Origin: CAZUMJ01 sp964621605 | GTDB taxonomy: Bacteria; Actinomycetota; Acidimicrobiia; Acidimicrobiales; Iamiaceae | NCBI GenBank assembly: GCA_964621605.1 | Contig: CAZUMJ010000021.1 | Coordinates: 1 to 57,200, forward strand | Direction of reading: 5' to 3' | Length of the DNA: 57,200 bases | Shown here: piece by piece, positions 28,953-38,240 of the stretch | How positions within the stretch are numbered: the stretch's first letter is position 1 | Layout of the letters: each line of letters starts with the position of its first letter | Position numbers and translations under genes: made by a program | Notes under the pieces: model-generated | The model's input: the letters and a program-made list of their open reading frames with translations, nothing else | Told to the model about the DNA's origin: nothing | The model's database searches: none

Positions 28953-29165
28953 GAGGTTGACTCCCTGGTGTCGTTGGTCCCCGTCCCGGGACCAGGTTCC
29001 TGTCCTCCTTAGCTTCGGCTTATACGGCCGAAACTTGAATGGGCCAGAAGACCTATTTTGTGACGCCGGGCGCACGATGCGTACGCGCTCCTCCACGAGA
29101 GATGACGGCGAGCGCAACTGATCGGGCACGGGCAACAACTGCCTCGACTGCCACAAACGTGCAGG
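28953..29165 (-). promoter_or_regulatory. Pilin leader with inverted repeats
   Basis: The 213-bp gap between the response regulator and the pilin contains TTCGGC-N7-GCCGAA (29014-29032) and a GGTCCC/GGGACC stem near 28975-28995. On the minus strand a TATAAG lies within the first repeat and may be a -10. The repeat could be an operator for the adjacent NarL-type regulator, but no consensus supports this. Confidence 0.4.
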
Positions 29166-29810
29166 TCAGGACAGGCGAACGATGCCCATGCGCACCGCCC
29201 GGAGGACCGCCTGGGTGCGGTCGCGCGCATCGAGCTTCTGGTAGATCGACGCGAGGTGGTTCTTCACAGTCTTCTGGCTGATGTAAAGACGCTCGGCAAC
29301 CTCGACCGTCGAACAGCCATCCGCGATCAGCTGGAGGACCTCTTCCTCACGACGTGTGACCACCCGATCGTCGTCACTGTCGGCACCCGGAAGGCGACGC
29401 ACCTCGTCGAGCATCGACGCGGCGATGTCAGGTGTGAGCGACGCATCTTCGTCGGCAGCAAGGCGCACCGCCTCGGCGATCTCCTCGATGGAGCAGTCCT
29501 TCACGAGGTAGCCACTCGCACCCGCTCGCAGCGCGGCTGCAACCACGTCCTGGTCGGCGTGCATCGTCAGCATGATGATGCGAAGGTCCGGGAGGAGCTG
29601 CCGGATGCGTCGCGTCGCTTCGACGCCATCGACGTCGGGCATCGAGACATCCATCAACACCACGTCCGGATGCAGCTCGACTGCCAACCGGACTGCCTCT
29701 TCGCCGTCGCCCGCCTCGCCCACCACGTCGAAACCCTCGTCAGCCATCGCGCGCCGCAACCCTTCACGAAGGATGCGGTGGTCATCGGCCAACATCAGGC
29801 GAATCGTCAA
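29166..29810 (-). CDS. NarL/LuxR-type response regulator
   Basis: The 214-residue product has a receiver domain (acidic pair in LMLADDHRILREGL, phospho-acceptor Asp in DVVLMDVSMPDVDG, then LTMHADQ and a Lys in YLVKD) and a C-terminal LuxR helix-turn-helix (TRREEEVLQLIADGCSTVEVAERLYISQKTVKNHL). TTG 29810 has AGGAG 8 nt upstream; a longer TTG frame overlapping the kinase is less likely. It pairs with the histidine kinase just upstream and lies directly before the pilin genes, so it may control them. Confidence 0.93.
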   Translation of the reverse strand: MTIRLMLADDHRILREGLRRAMADEGFDVVGEAGDGEEAVRLAVELHPDVVLMDVSMPDVDGVEATRRIRQLLPDLRIIMLTMHADQDVVAAALRAGASGYLVKDCSIEEIAEAVRLAADEDASLTPDIAASMLDEVRRLPGADSDDDRVVTRREEEVLQLIADGCSTVEVAERLYISQKTVKNHLASIYQKLDARDRTQAVLRAVRMGIVRLS

Positions 29811-29863
29811 CCTCGGCGCTCCTGCTGCGGGAATAGGGACACGGTGAGTCGGCTCATCATTGC

Positions 29864-31705
29864 CTACGACCCGGCAAGGCGGCAACGAACGATGGTGCCA
29901 CGGCCGTCGGAGCCGTTGATGTCGAGTGTGGCACCGATGCTGGCTGCTCGCTCGCGCATACCCATGATGCCGTAGGAATCGAGGCGTCCGGCCTTGCCTT
30001 TCGGAAAGCCGCGCCCGTCATCGATCACCTCGAGCAGCGCCTGCTTCCCGTCACAACGCCATGCAACGACCACACTCGTCGCCTGTGCGTGACGCTCGAC
30101 GTTCGTCACTGCCTCCTGCGCGACCCGCCACAACTCGCGCTCCTGCATCAGCGGCAAGCGACCCGTCGCGCGGGAGATCATGCGCGCCTCGAGGCCGCTG
30201 CGATCTTGGACGCGCCGCAGGAAGAGCTCCATCGTGCTCGGAAGGTCAGACTCATCTGAGACGTCGGTGCGCAGGTCATAGAGGGTGTCGCGCACCTCGC
30301 CGATCACACCACGCAGGTCGCCGCGCAAACGATCGAGAGACGGCCCGACGTCCTCGCCCTTGCCGTTGCTCTTCACGATCCGATCGAGCTCGAAGGCTAG
30401 GTAGGCAAGCGACTGCCCGATCCGGTCGTGGAGGTCACGTGCGATGCGCGTGCGTTCCTCGTCCGCGCCAACGGTGCGAAGCCGGCTGAACACTCGGGCG
30501 TTGTCGAGGGCCAACGCGGCGGGCTCCAAGAACCCGTCGAGCAGGTCGACGTCTCGCTCGGTGAAGCCCCCCTCCTTGCTGGATTCGATCGAGATGAGGC
30601 CGATCAAGCCCTCACGGGCAGAGAGGGCGCCGTACAGCCCGGACCGTGCCGGAGACGCCAACCCTCCGCCGTACTCCGTGAGGTTCGCAACCGAGATGAC
30701 TCGACGGGTTGCCGCCGCTCGCCGCAATGGGGCGACGAGGTCTCGCTGCAAGACCTTCGGCGGAAGACGGCTCCCGTCCCAACGCGCCACGATCCAGTCA
30801 CCGTCTGTCTCGTCGAACAACAACAGCGCGGCCGCATCGAACCGGAACAGCTCACGAATACGGGCCATGGTGGAGTCGAGCGACTCCTCGAGGTCGAGGG
30901 ACGCCGGAAGCGCCTGCGCGACCTCGTGCAGCGACGACAGCAGCGAGTTCGCGTCCGCCAGCTGGTCGAGTCGATGCAGCGCCGCCGAATGGGTCCGCGT
31001 CGCATCGCCGGAGATGCGACGCGCGTAGCCCGCCATGACCGCCACGAGCAGAAGCTCGACGCTCCATTGCGCATTCGTGAGCCACGGCTTCGACCCTGCC
31101 GGCGAGTTCGGGACGTGGACGCCGCTGACGCAGACGGCCGAGATCGCAGCGAGCACGAGGGCGGTCGTGAACCCCCGTACGAGCCCCGCGATGATGAGCA
31201 CGCCGAGCAAGGGATACACAAAGGGTGAACCCCAGGTTCCCGTTGCCAGCACGGCGAGGATGTGCAGCACCACGTCGAACGCGACGCGAGCGATGGTGGC
31301 GCGGTCCTCTCCGGGGCGAATCGGCTGCAGCACACGAAAGAGGTTGTAGAGGAGCACGATGCCCGCCCAGGTCACCAAGCCCCAATGGCGATGCAGCAGA
31401 TCGGGCGACGCCAGGATCACCGCGAGGACGGCCGTCGCGACACGAACCCCAGTCGCGACCTGGATGAAGGTCGTCTCGCTCGCCCCGCCGAGCGGCGCGA
31501 TCGCACGCAGCTCGGGCCAGAGGGTGTTCTCGACGTCGGCTACCTCGCCAGCCTCGACGGCCGGAGAGGGGTCGCTTCGCCGCCGCTGCGGACCCGTGTC
31601 ACGAGACGCGGACGCGCCTCGTCGGAGCGCGGGTCGCCCAACCCGTGCCAACCGCCCCGCGGACGCATCCTTCGAACTGTCGGCGCCAGCCGGCGACGCG
31701 CTCAT
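29864..31705 (-). CDS. Membrane GAF-domain sensor histidine kinase (NarL type)
   Basis: The product has 613 residues: a disordered N-terminus (about 1-80), around six TM helices (82-228), a GAF domain (about 265-405), a HisKA_3 dimerisation domain with the phospho-acceptor His426 in TRIARDLHDRIGQSL, and a HATPase_c domain with AVTNVERHAQ, VIDDGRGFPKG and GIMGMRERAASIGA. GGAGG precedes ATG 31705. It forms a two-component system with the regulator 53 bp downstream. The signal sensed by the GAF or membrane part is unknown. Confidence 0.93.
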   Translation of the reverse strand: MSASPAGADSSKDASAGRLARVGRPALRRGASASRDTGPQRRRSDPSPAVEAGEVADVENTLWPELRAIAPLGGASETTFIQVATGVRVATAVLAVILASPDLLHRHWGLVTWAGIVLLYNLFRVLQPIRPGEDRATIARVAFDVVLHILAVLATGTWGSPFVYPLLGVLIIAGLVRGFTTALVLAAISAVCVSGVHVPNSPAGSKPWLTNAQWSVELLLVAVMAGYARRISGDATRTHSAALHRLDQLADANSLLSSLHEVAQALPASLDLEESLDSTMARIRELFRFDAAALLLFDETDGDWIVARWDGSRLPPKVLQRDLVAPLRRAAATRRVISVANLTEYGGGLASPARSGLYGALSAREGLIGLISIESSKEGGFTERDVDLLDGFLEPAALALDNARVFSRLRTVGADEERTRIARDLHDRIGQSLAYLAFELDRIVKSNGKGEDVGPSLDRLRGDLRGVIGEVRDTLYDLRTDVSDESDLPSTMELFLRRVQDRSGLEARMISRATGRLPLMQERELWRVAQEAVTNVERHAQATSVVVAWRCDGKQALLEVIDDGRGFPKGKAGRLDSYGIMGMRERAASIGATLDINGSDGRGTIVRCRLAGS

Positions 31706-31737
31706 GTGCCTCCAATCGGCCGATCAGCGCCCACTGA

Positions 31738-31743
31738 TAGCGT
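31738..31743 (+). promoter_or_regulatory. Leaderless -10 of coaE
   Basis: TAGCGT lies 9 nt before the coaE ATG with no Shine-Dalgarno between. Confidence 0.45.
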
Positions 31744-31752
31744 CAACGCCTC

Positions 31753-32355
31753 ATGATCCTTCTCGGGCTGACCGGTGGTATCGGTGCGGGCAAGTCCACG
31801 GTGTCCGCGCTGTTCGCCTCGCGGGGTGCGGTCGTGATCGACGCCGACCAGATCACGCGTGAGCTTCAGCAGCCTGGCCAGCCGGTGTTCGATGCGATGG
31901 TGGCGCATTTCGGTGTCTCGATCCTTGCCTCGGACGGATCACTCGACCGGGCGGCCGTGGCCGCGCGCGTCTTCAACGATGCCGATGAGCTTGCGGCCCT
32001 CAACGCGATCGTGCACCCGGCGGTGGGTGCCGAGATGGCACGCCGGCTTCACGACGAGCAAGCCGGCGACAACATCGTCATCCTCGATGTACCCCTCCTC
32101 GTGGAGTCGGGGCGAGACGATCTGGCGTTGCTCGTCGTCGTCGACGTCGACCCCGAGGTCGCCATCCAGCGCCTCGTGGAGCATCGCGGCATGGAAGAGG
32201 CCGATGCCCGAGCACGGGTGCGCAATCAGGCAAGCCGCGCCGAACGCCTCGCAAAAGCCGACGTCGTGATCGACAACCGCGGCGTTCCGGAGCACCTCGA
32301 GGCGCAGGTCGACGCGGTGGTCGAGCGCGTACGCGCGTCCGCCCGCGAGGTCTGA
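31753..32355 (+). CDS. coaE: Dephospho-CoA kinase
   Basis: CoaE phosphorylates dephospho-CoA to CoA, the last step of CoA synthesis. The 200-residue product is family length, with the P-loop GLTGGIGAGKS at residues 5-15, VVIDADQITREL, LDVPLLVESGRDDLAL and RVRNQASRAERLAKADVVIDN. It is the only rightward gene in a long leftward stretch, convergent with the GT-C-like gene (9 bp apart) and divergent from the histidine kinase. In mycobacteria coaE lies next to rpsA and uvrB, as it nearly does here. Confidence 0.97.
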   Translation: MILLGLTGGIGAGKSTVSALFASRGAVVIDADQITRELQQPGQPVFDAMVAHFGVSILASDGSLDRAAVAARVFNDADELAALNAIVHPAVGAEMARRLHDEQAGDNIVILDVPLLVESGRDDLALLVVVDVDPEVAIQRLVEHRGMEEADARARVRNQASRAERLAKADVVIDNRGVPEHLEAQVDAVVERVRASAREV

Positions 32356-32364
32356 GGGGTCGCG

Positions 32365-33855
32365 CTACCCCGCCGCCGGCGACGATTCCACTCGGCGGAA
32401 CGTCCACCATTGCGTCTTCGAGCCACGCTCCGGGCTCTTGTCGACCGCCACGCGCTTCCAGTGCGGGCTCAAGCTGAGCAGCGTGGCGAGGGGCTTGTCG
32501 CTCTCCCACAGGACCACGTCGACCTTCCAGTGGTCGAGCACCTTCTCCCAGGTGGGGCCACCGGCCAACAGCACACCCTCGTCCTTGACGAGCGGCGTCG
32601 GGAACATGTCGACGCGGTCGTCCACGAACGCCTGCACCTTGGGTCCGTACCGGTACTCGACGTAGTTCCCCACGATGTCGCGGGTGGCCAACCGGTGCGG
32701 TGCTTTCAGAAGGCCCTGCGCGTCGAGGCGATCGAGGCTCTCCACCGGGTAGCTCGTGAGATCGAAGGGCTTGGTGGCGACGAGCCTCCCCGCAACGGCG
32801 CCGACCGCGGCCAGGACCAACAGACAGACGACCGCCGTGTTCAGTCGCCCACGCATGGACGCACGCAGCGAACCGAGGTCTCGGAGCTCACGGGCCAGGA
32901 TCGGCACCAAGACAATCGTCGCCAACGTGATGTTGCGGCTCCCGAGCAATGCCGCAGAGAAGTAGACGACGAAGGTAAGCCCGGACCGGTAGCGCACGCG
33001 CTTCGCAAGGCGCGGCAGCAGCATGACGACCGCCATGGCCTGCAACAGGAAGACGCGCTGCCAGAGCGACCGGAACGTCGGTGCCTGCCACTCGACGATC
33101 GCGGAGAGCACGTCCTGCCGTCGGAGAAGCTGAACTGGGAACACCAAGATCCGCAGGCCCGTCGGGTTCAGCACTGCAACCACGCAGCCGATCGCTGCAC
33201 AGGCGAGCGCTCGCACATCGGCGCGTAGCTCTTCGCCGTCGAGACGACGCCCGACAACACCGATGACCAGGTACACGATGCCGAGCGGGAACGAACCGTG
33301 GCAGTTCACCCAGAACCAGAACAGCGGGATCAGCCAGCGTGGGTCGCGTCGCTCCTCGACGATCACCATCGTCAGGGCGAAGCACACAAGCCCGAACAGC
33401 AAGGGCCTCGAACCCCACCCGACGCCGCTTGCGAGGAGCGCACCCGCCACGGCGAGCACACGTGCACCCAGGGTGCGCCCTGGACGACTGAGGCGCCACA
33501 CCAGCATCGCCAGCAGACCAGACAACGCTGCGATCAGCAGGCGGATCCCGTTTCCTCCGGCGACCTTCTCGGCCGTGGCGTACAGCACCGACGCCAGCCA
33601 GCTCTGCACGACCCACGGGTGACCGTGCGCGGTGAAGGTGTACGGATCGCTGTGGGGGAAGTGACCGTCGAGGATGAGCCGGCCCGTCGCGAGGTGCGTC
33701 AGGAAGCTGTTGTCGAACAGCGGCTGTGAGCCAACCGTCGCACCGAACGCCAAGCAGAAGGCACCGAGCACCGCACCCCGCGTTGTGCCGGACCGCAACT
33801 TCTCGCTGATGGTCGGGTGCGGCGCCGGGGTGGACGCGGCGACTTCGTCGGGCAC
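32365..33855 (-). CDS. Polytopic membrane protein at the end of the Tad operon, GT-C-like
   Basis: The 496-residue product has about 10-11 TM segments, an early loop FLTHLATGRLILDGHFPHSDPYTFTAHGHPWVVQSWL, and a C-terminal soluble domain of about 130 residues (YVEYRYGPKVQAFVDDRVDMFP, DVVLWESDKPLATLL). The early H-L-A-T-G-R...P-x-D-P-F/Y-T-F/S pattern is shared by a broad family of GT-C-like membrane proteins. It starts 28 bp after tadC, so it may be co-transcribed and might glycosylate pilin or a surface partner, which is an inference. Confidence 0.68.
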   Translation of the reverse strand: MPDEVAASTPAPHPTISEKLRSGTTRGAVLGAFCLAFGATVGSQPLFDNSFLTHLATGRLILDGHFPHSDPYTFTAHGHPWVVQSWLASVLYATAEKVAGGNGIRLLIAALSGLLAMLVWRLSRPGRTLGARVLAVAGALLASGVGWGSRPLLFGLVCFALTMVIVEERRDPRWLIPLFWFWVNCHGSFPLGIVYLVIGVVGRRLDGEELRADVRALACAAIGCVVAVLNPTGLRILVFPVQLLRRQDVLSAIVEWQAPTFRSLWQRVFLLQAMAVVMLLPRLAKRVRYRSGLTFVVYFSAALLGSRNITLATIVLVPILARELRDLGSLRASMRGRLNTAVVCLLVLAAVGAVAGRLVATKPFDLTSYPVESLDRLDAQGLLKAPHRLATRDIVGNYVEYRYGPKVQAFVDDRVDMFPTPLVKDEGVLLAGGPTWEKVLDHWKVDVVLWESDKPLATLLSLSPHWKRVAVDKSPERGSKTQWWTFRRVESSPAAG

Positions 33856-33883
33856 GGCAGGGGTCCCCGCCCGGATCAGCTGC

Positions 33884-34849
33884 TCAGCCGCCGAAGCCGT
33901 TGATGATGTTGATCATGGCCGGACCGATGATCACCACGAACAGTGCCGGGAAGATGCAGAACACCATCGGGATGAGCATCTTGACCGGCGCCTTCTGCGC
34001 ACGCTCCTGGGCGAGCTGACGGCGCTTGATGCGCATCTCGTCGGCCTGTGAGCGCAGCACCCGACCGATCGAGACACCGAACGTGTCCGCCTGCAGGATG
34101 GCGAGCACGAACGCCCGCACCTCGGGCACCTGCACGCGGGCTTCGAGGGCACGCATGGCGTCGGCGCGGGTGGCACCCGCCCGGGTCTCGCCCAACATGC
34201 GAGCGAACTCCTGGCTGAGCGCGCCGGGCACAGAGGCCACGGTGCGGTCGAGCGCCTGGTCGAAGCCGAGGCCTGCCTCGACGCTGATGACGAGCAGGTC
34301 GAGGATGTCTGGCAGGGAGCGCTGGATCTCCATGCGGCGGTCGTCGACCTGCCGGTTCAGCCACGCCTCCGGGCCCAGCAACATCATCAGGATCAGGAGA
34401 CCGGCAACGAGCAGGGACATCATGCCCGTCATGGCGAGCACCACGAAGATCAGGAGCAGGCCAACCGGAATCGCCACGAGGCAGGCCACGCGGACCGCGA
34501 GGAAGCGGTCAACCGTCACCGTGTCGTAGCGACCGATCGAGACGAACTTCTTGCGGGTGCGCGCGACGTAGTCGGTTGGGAAGACCCGCTTCCCGAGGTT
34601 CATCAAGCCGCCGAGGATCGGCTCGAGCGCACGCTCACGAGCCGGACGCAACAGCTCTCGGTCGCGCTCCGTCTCGACCACGGTCGTCTGGCCGTACTCC
34701 TCCAGTTGCCGGATCGACGAGCGCACCGTGTTGCGCTGCTCGACGAGGTTGAGCACGAAGAAGAACGCGAGCCCCGCGGCAAGCGTGAACAGGCCAAGGC
34801 CGAGCGCCATCTGGGAGTCCATGGCGGCGAGGAGGAACTGGCTGGGCAT
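33884..34849 (-). CDS. tadC: Tad pilus platform protein TadC
   Basis: TadC is an inner-membrane type II secretion F-type protein that with TadB forms the platform for Flp pilus assembly. The 321-residue product has an N-terminal TM (about 14-34), a central pair of TMs (GLLLIFVVLAMTGMMSLLVAGLLILMML), the T2SSF helical domain (PDILDLLVISVEAGLGFDQALDR) and a final TM (MVFCIFPALFVVIIGPAMINI). It sits 13 bp after the VWA-TadB gene. Confidence 0.92.
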   Translation of the reverse strand: MPSQFLLAAMDSQMALGLGLFTLAAGLAFFFVLNLVEQRNTVRSSIRQLEEYGQTTVVETERDRELLRPARERALEPILGGLMNLGKRVFPTDYVARTRKKFVSIGRYDTVTVDRFLAVRVACLVAIPVGLLLIFVVLAMTGMMSLLVAGLLILMMLLGPEAWLNRQVDDRRMEIQRSLPDILDLLVISVEAGLGFDQALDRTVASVPGALSQEFARMLGETRAGATRADAMRALEARVQVPEVRAFVLAILQADTFGVSIGRVLRSQADEMRIKRRQLAQERAQKAPVKMLIPMVFCIFPALFVVIIGPAMINIINGFGG

Positions 34850-34862
34850 CGTCGGTCCGTTC

Positions 34863-36830
34863 CTAGATGTCGATCTGGATGACCTTGTTCATCCAGATGA
34901 AGCCGATGATCATCGACACGATCGCGAGCCCGAGCATGATCTGCCCGAGGGGCTCCTCGTACAGCGGCCGGATGAAGTCAGGGTTTGTCACGGTGATGAA
35001 CAAGCCCAGACCCGGGGGCAGGACGCCCAGCACGATGGCGCTGATACGACCTTCAGCGGTCAGAGCCCGCACCTCACGGCGGAGGCGGGTGCGCTGCACC
35101 ATGGTCTCTGCCACGGTGAGCAGGAGCTCGGCGAGGTTACCGCCGACCTCTCGCTGAATGCGGATGGCCATGACCGCCCATGCGAAGTCGGCGCTGCCCG
35201 TCCGGTCCGCCGTGTCGGAGAGCGCATCTTCGAGCTCACGACCCAGACGAGCCTCGGTCACGACCCGTCGCAGCTCCTTGCCCATCGGGTCCTCGACCTC
35301 GACCGCAACCGCATCGACCGCCTGCATGAGCGAGAAGCCCGCTCGCAGGGCACCAGCGAGCAGCTGGAGCATGTCGGGCAGCTGGGCCGTGAACTTCATC
35401 TTGCGCTGACGCTCACGGAAGCTCAGGATGCCGGGCCCGGCAAAGCCCCCGAGGACCAGCATCACGAGCGCACCCACGATGCTGAACATCAAGAAGCCGA
35501 ACACCGCGAGCACGAGCACGGCGATGAGGTAGAAGAACAGCACCTCGGCGGCACGCAGCGGGATGTCTGCCCGCTCGAGTCGGTGCTCAAGCTCCTCGAG
35601 GAAGCCCTGCTTCTGGGCGAAGCCCTCGGTCAGCTCCACGGCACGTTGCAGGAACGCCGACTGGGAGAGACCGCCGCCCCCCTCCTCTGCCGCGGGCGCC
35701 GGCCCATAGCCGTCCGCATACGGCGACAGCACCGCCGAGAGACCCGTACGGCTCGCCATCACCAACTGAGTGATCACGTAGGCGGCAACCCCGACCGCGA
35801 GGGCGAGCAGCAGGAGCCCCAACCAGAGACCGGCCGAGTTCCTCAGGAAGGCTGGTCCGCCCGGCGGCGGGACGATCTGCGGCTTCAGGTTTTCGTTCCC
35901 CGAAGCAACGCCACCGGTCGTGAACGACGCCGGGACCGTCACCCCACCGATCGTCAGCTCGAGACCGGCACGGCCCCGACCCGCCAGAGATGCGTAGGTG
36001 ATGACGAACTGGTTGCCCAGGGCAGAGGAGACCTGATCGAACGCGGCCGAGATGTCTGTCGCCTTTGGGGCGACGAAGAACCGGCCGCCGGCCGCCGAGA
36101 CCATGGAGCTGATGCCCTTCTGGTCGAGCTGGCCTTCCTGGGTGATGCCGATGGCGAAGATCTGCGTCTGGCTCGTGACCAGATCGCCTCGGGCCGCGGC
36201 CGCGGTCACCTGCGACGCATCATCGGCGCCGTCGGTGACGAGGATCAGGTTGTGCTGCAGCTTGGGCTGTCGCGACAGCATGGCGGTCGCGTTGGCGATC
36301 CCGTCCCACATGGCGGTGTGCGCCTTCGGGTCGGCGGTCAGCTTGTCGAGCGAAGCGAGCAGCTCAGACTTGTCGCTCGTGAGGCGCTGGTAGATGTTCG
36401 ACGTCCAGCCGAAGCCGACGATGCCCATCATGTCGCCGTCGTCCTTGGCGTTGATGAGCTCCTTCATCTTCCGCTTCGCGGTGGCGAGACCGCCGTTGTC
36501 GTCCATCGAGCCCGACAGGTCGACGACGAGGACCGTCGCACGCGAGGTGCCGAGCGTCTTGAGCGACTCAGGCCTGCTCGTCTGCACCTGCTGCCCGTTC
36601 TCGCGCAACGTGACGCGCTCAAGATCTTGTGGCGGGCCGTTGTAGGTGAACTGGACCTGCACCTTCTTCAGGTCACGGCTGTCGATCTTCGCGATCTGCA
36701 GCTTGTTCGCGCTGCGCATCGGCGTCTCGTCAGAGACGCTCGGGTTGCTCTGCGCGAACGCAACCGGTGCCCCGAGCAGGAAGAGGATGGAAGCGAGGCT
36801 CGCGAGAGCCCCCAAGCGGATGCGCCTCAC
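34863..36830 (-). CDS. VWA domain-TadB fusion, Tad pilus platform
   Basis: The product has 655 residues. A signal peptide or anchor (1-26, ending AFAQ) leads into a von Willebrand A domain (about 95-275) with an intact MIDAS: D104-L-S106-G-S108, T172 in HTAMWDG and D200 in LVTDGADD. A TM follows (about 334-358), then a linker, two TMs (428-470) and a T2SSF domain (about 500-625; PDMLQLLAGALRAGFSLMQAVDA), ending in two TMs. The second half is TadB-like. The VWA part should be extracytoplasmic and bind metal, linking the pilus platform to an outside ligand or to the pilin. GTG 36830 overlaps the tadA stop (GTGA). Confidence 0.9.
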   Translation of the reverse strand: MRRIRLGALASLASILFLLGAPVAFAQSNPSVSDETPMRSANKLQIAKIDSRDLKKVQVQFTYNGPPQDLERVTLRENGQQVQTSRPESLKTLGTSRATVLVVDLSGSMDDNGGLATAKRKMKELINAKDDGDMMGIVGFGWTSNIYQRLTSDKSELLASLDKLTADPKAHTAMWDGIANATAMLSRQPKLQHNLILVTDGADDASQVTAAAARGDLVTSQTQIFAIGITQEGQLDQKGISSMVSAAGGRFFVAPKATDISAAFDQVSSALGNQFVITYASLAGRGRAGLELTIGGVTVPASFTTGGVASGNENLKPQIVPPPGGPAFLRNSAGLWLGLLLLALAVGVAAYVITQLVMASRTGLSAVLSPYADGYGPAPAAEEGGGGLSQSAFLQRAVELTEGFAQKQGFLEELEHRLERADIPLRAAEVLFFYLIAVLVLAVFGFLMFSIVGALVMLVLGGFAGPGILSFRERQRKMKFTAQLPDMLQLLAGALRAGFSLMQAVDAVAVEVEDPMGKELRRVVTEARLGRELEDALSDTADRTGSADFAWAVMAIRIQREVGGNLAELLLTVAETMVQRTRLRREVRALTAEGRISAIVLGVLPPGLGLFITVTNPDFIRPLYEEPLGQIMLGLAIVSMIIGFIWMNKVIQIDI

Positions 36831-38191
36831 CGGGCACCAACAGCACGTCGGCTGAACGCCTCGGGCTGGAACACCTCGGCACCGAGTCGGATGCCAAGGT
36901 CAGCCAGCTTTTCGGCGAACTTCGGACGCACGCCCGTCGCCTTGAGATGCCCCATGAAGCGCCCCTGGTCGTCGATGCCCATGCCGTAGTCGAAGAGGAA
37001 GATGTCCTGGAGGGTGATCACGTCGCCTTCCATGCCCTGCACCTCGGTGATGTGCGTGATGCGGCGTGTGCCGTCACGGAGCCGGGTGAGCTGCACGACG
37101 CAGTCGATGGCAGATGCCATCTGCTCACGGATGGCCCGGACGGGGAGGTCGAACCCGGACATGAGCACCAGGGTCTCGAGGCGGGCGAGCGTGTCTCGCG
37201 GACTGTTGGCGTGGATCGTGGTGAGCGAGCCGTCGTGACCGGTGTTCATGGCCTGCAACATGTCGAGCGCCTCACCGCCACGGCACTCACCGACGACGAT
37301 GCGGTCGGGCCGCATACGCAGTGCGTTGCGGACGAGGTCGCGGATCGTGATCTGGCCCTTGCCCTCGATGTTCGGCGGGCGGGACTCCATCGCGAGGACG
37401 TGCTCCTGGTGGAGCTGGAGCTCCTTGGCGTCCTCGACCGTGACGATCCGCTCGTCGTTCGGGATGAACGACGACAACACGTTGAGGGTCGTCGTCTTGC
37501 CGGTGCCGGTACCGCCCGAGACGATGATGTTGAGGCGACCCACCACCAGGGCCTGCAAGAAGCGCGCGGATGCGGCGTTCAGCGTGCCGAAGCGGATGAG
37601 GTCATCGATCTTGTATGGGTCGGTGGCGAACTTCCGGATGGTCAGGAAGGGCCCGCCGATGGCCAGCGGGTGGATGACCGCGTTGACGCGTGAACCATCG
37701 GGCAGACGGGCGTCGCACAAGGGCGTGGCCTCGTCGATGCGCCGGCCGACCTGACCCACGATCTTGTCGATGATGCGACGCAGGTGCTGCTCGTCGACGA
37801 ACGTGGCGTCGGTCTTCTCGATCTTGCCGAACCGCTCGACGAACACGGCCCCTGGGCCGTTCACCATGACCTCGGTGATCTCTTCGTCCTTGAGCAGACG
37901 GTCGATCGGGCCGTAGCCGAGGATGTCGTCGGAGACGTCCTGGATGAGCTGCGCCTTGTCGGCAGCCGACAACGGCGCCCGCTCCTGCGCGAGGGCCGAG
38001 TGGAGCTGCTCGTGGACCCGACGGCGAAGGTCGTCCTCTGACAATCGCTTGTCGTAGAGGATCGGACCGAGTTCGTCGATCAGGTGGTGGTGGATCTTCT
38101 GGCGGAGCTCGTCCAGCACGGGGTCACGCCGCTTGCCGCCGGGACCTGCCGCACCCTGCTGAACTTCGTGGAGTCGCTTGTAGAGGGACAT
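36827..38191 (-). CDS. tadA: Tad pilus secretion ATPase TadA/CpaF
   Basis: The ATPase that powers Flp pilus assembly. The 454-residue product has an N-terminal domain (LGYGPIDRLLKDEEITEVMVNGP), Walker A SGGTGTGKTTTLN (about 225-237), Asp box VTVEDAKELQL, Walker B-like RPDRIVVGECRGGEALDML and His box TGHDGSLTTIHANSPRDTLARLE. ATG 38191 is preceded by AGGAG; upstream in-frame codons are basic and unrelated. It overlaps the VWA-TadB gene by 4 bp. Confidence 0.96.
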   Translation of the reverse strand: MSLYKRLHEVQQGAAGPGGKRRDPVLDELRQKIHHHLIDELGPILYDKRLSEDDLRRRVHEQLHSALAQERAPLSAADKAQLIQDVSDDILGYGPIDRLLKDEEITEVMVNGPGAVFVERFGKIEKTDATFVDEQHLRRIIDKIVGQVGRRIDEATPLCDARLPDGSRVNAVIHPLAIGGPFLTIRKFATDPYKIDDLIRFGTLNAASARFLQALVVGRLNIIVSGGTGTGKTTTLNVLSSFIPNDERIVTVEDAKELQLHQEHVLAMESRPPNIEGKGQITIRDLVRNALRMRPDRIVVGECRGGEALDMLQAMNTGHDGSLTTIHANSPRDTLARLETLVLMSGFDLPVRAIREQMASAIDCVVQLTRLRDGTRRITHITEVQGMEGDVITLQDIFLFDYGMGIDDQGRFMGHLKATGVRPKFAEKLADLGIRLGAEVFQPEAFSRRAVGAR

Positions 38192-38240
38192 CGCCACTCC
38201 TATCGGCGGGGGTGAGCGCCCATTGAGGCGCCCACGGTGG

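Noticed and set aside
34728..36989. 753-codon plus-strand frame over the VWA-TadB region
   Set aside because: Antisense to a gene with an intact VWA and T2SSF domain; the product is Glu/His/Arg-rich and family-less.
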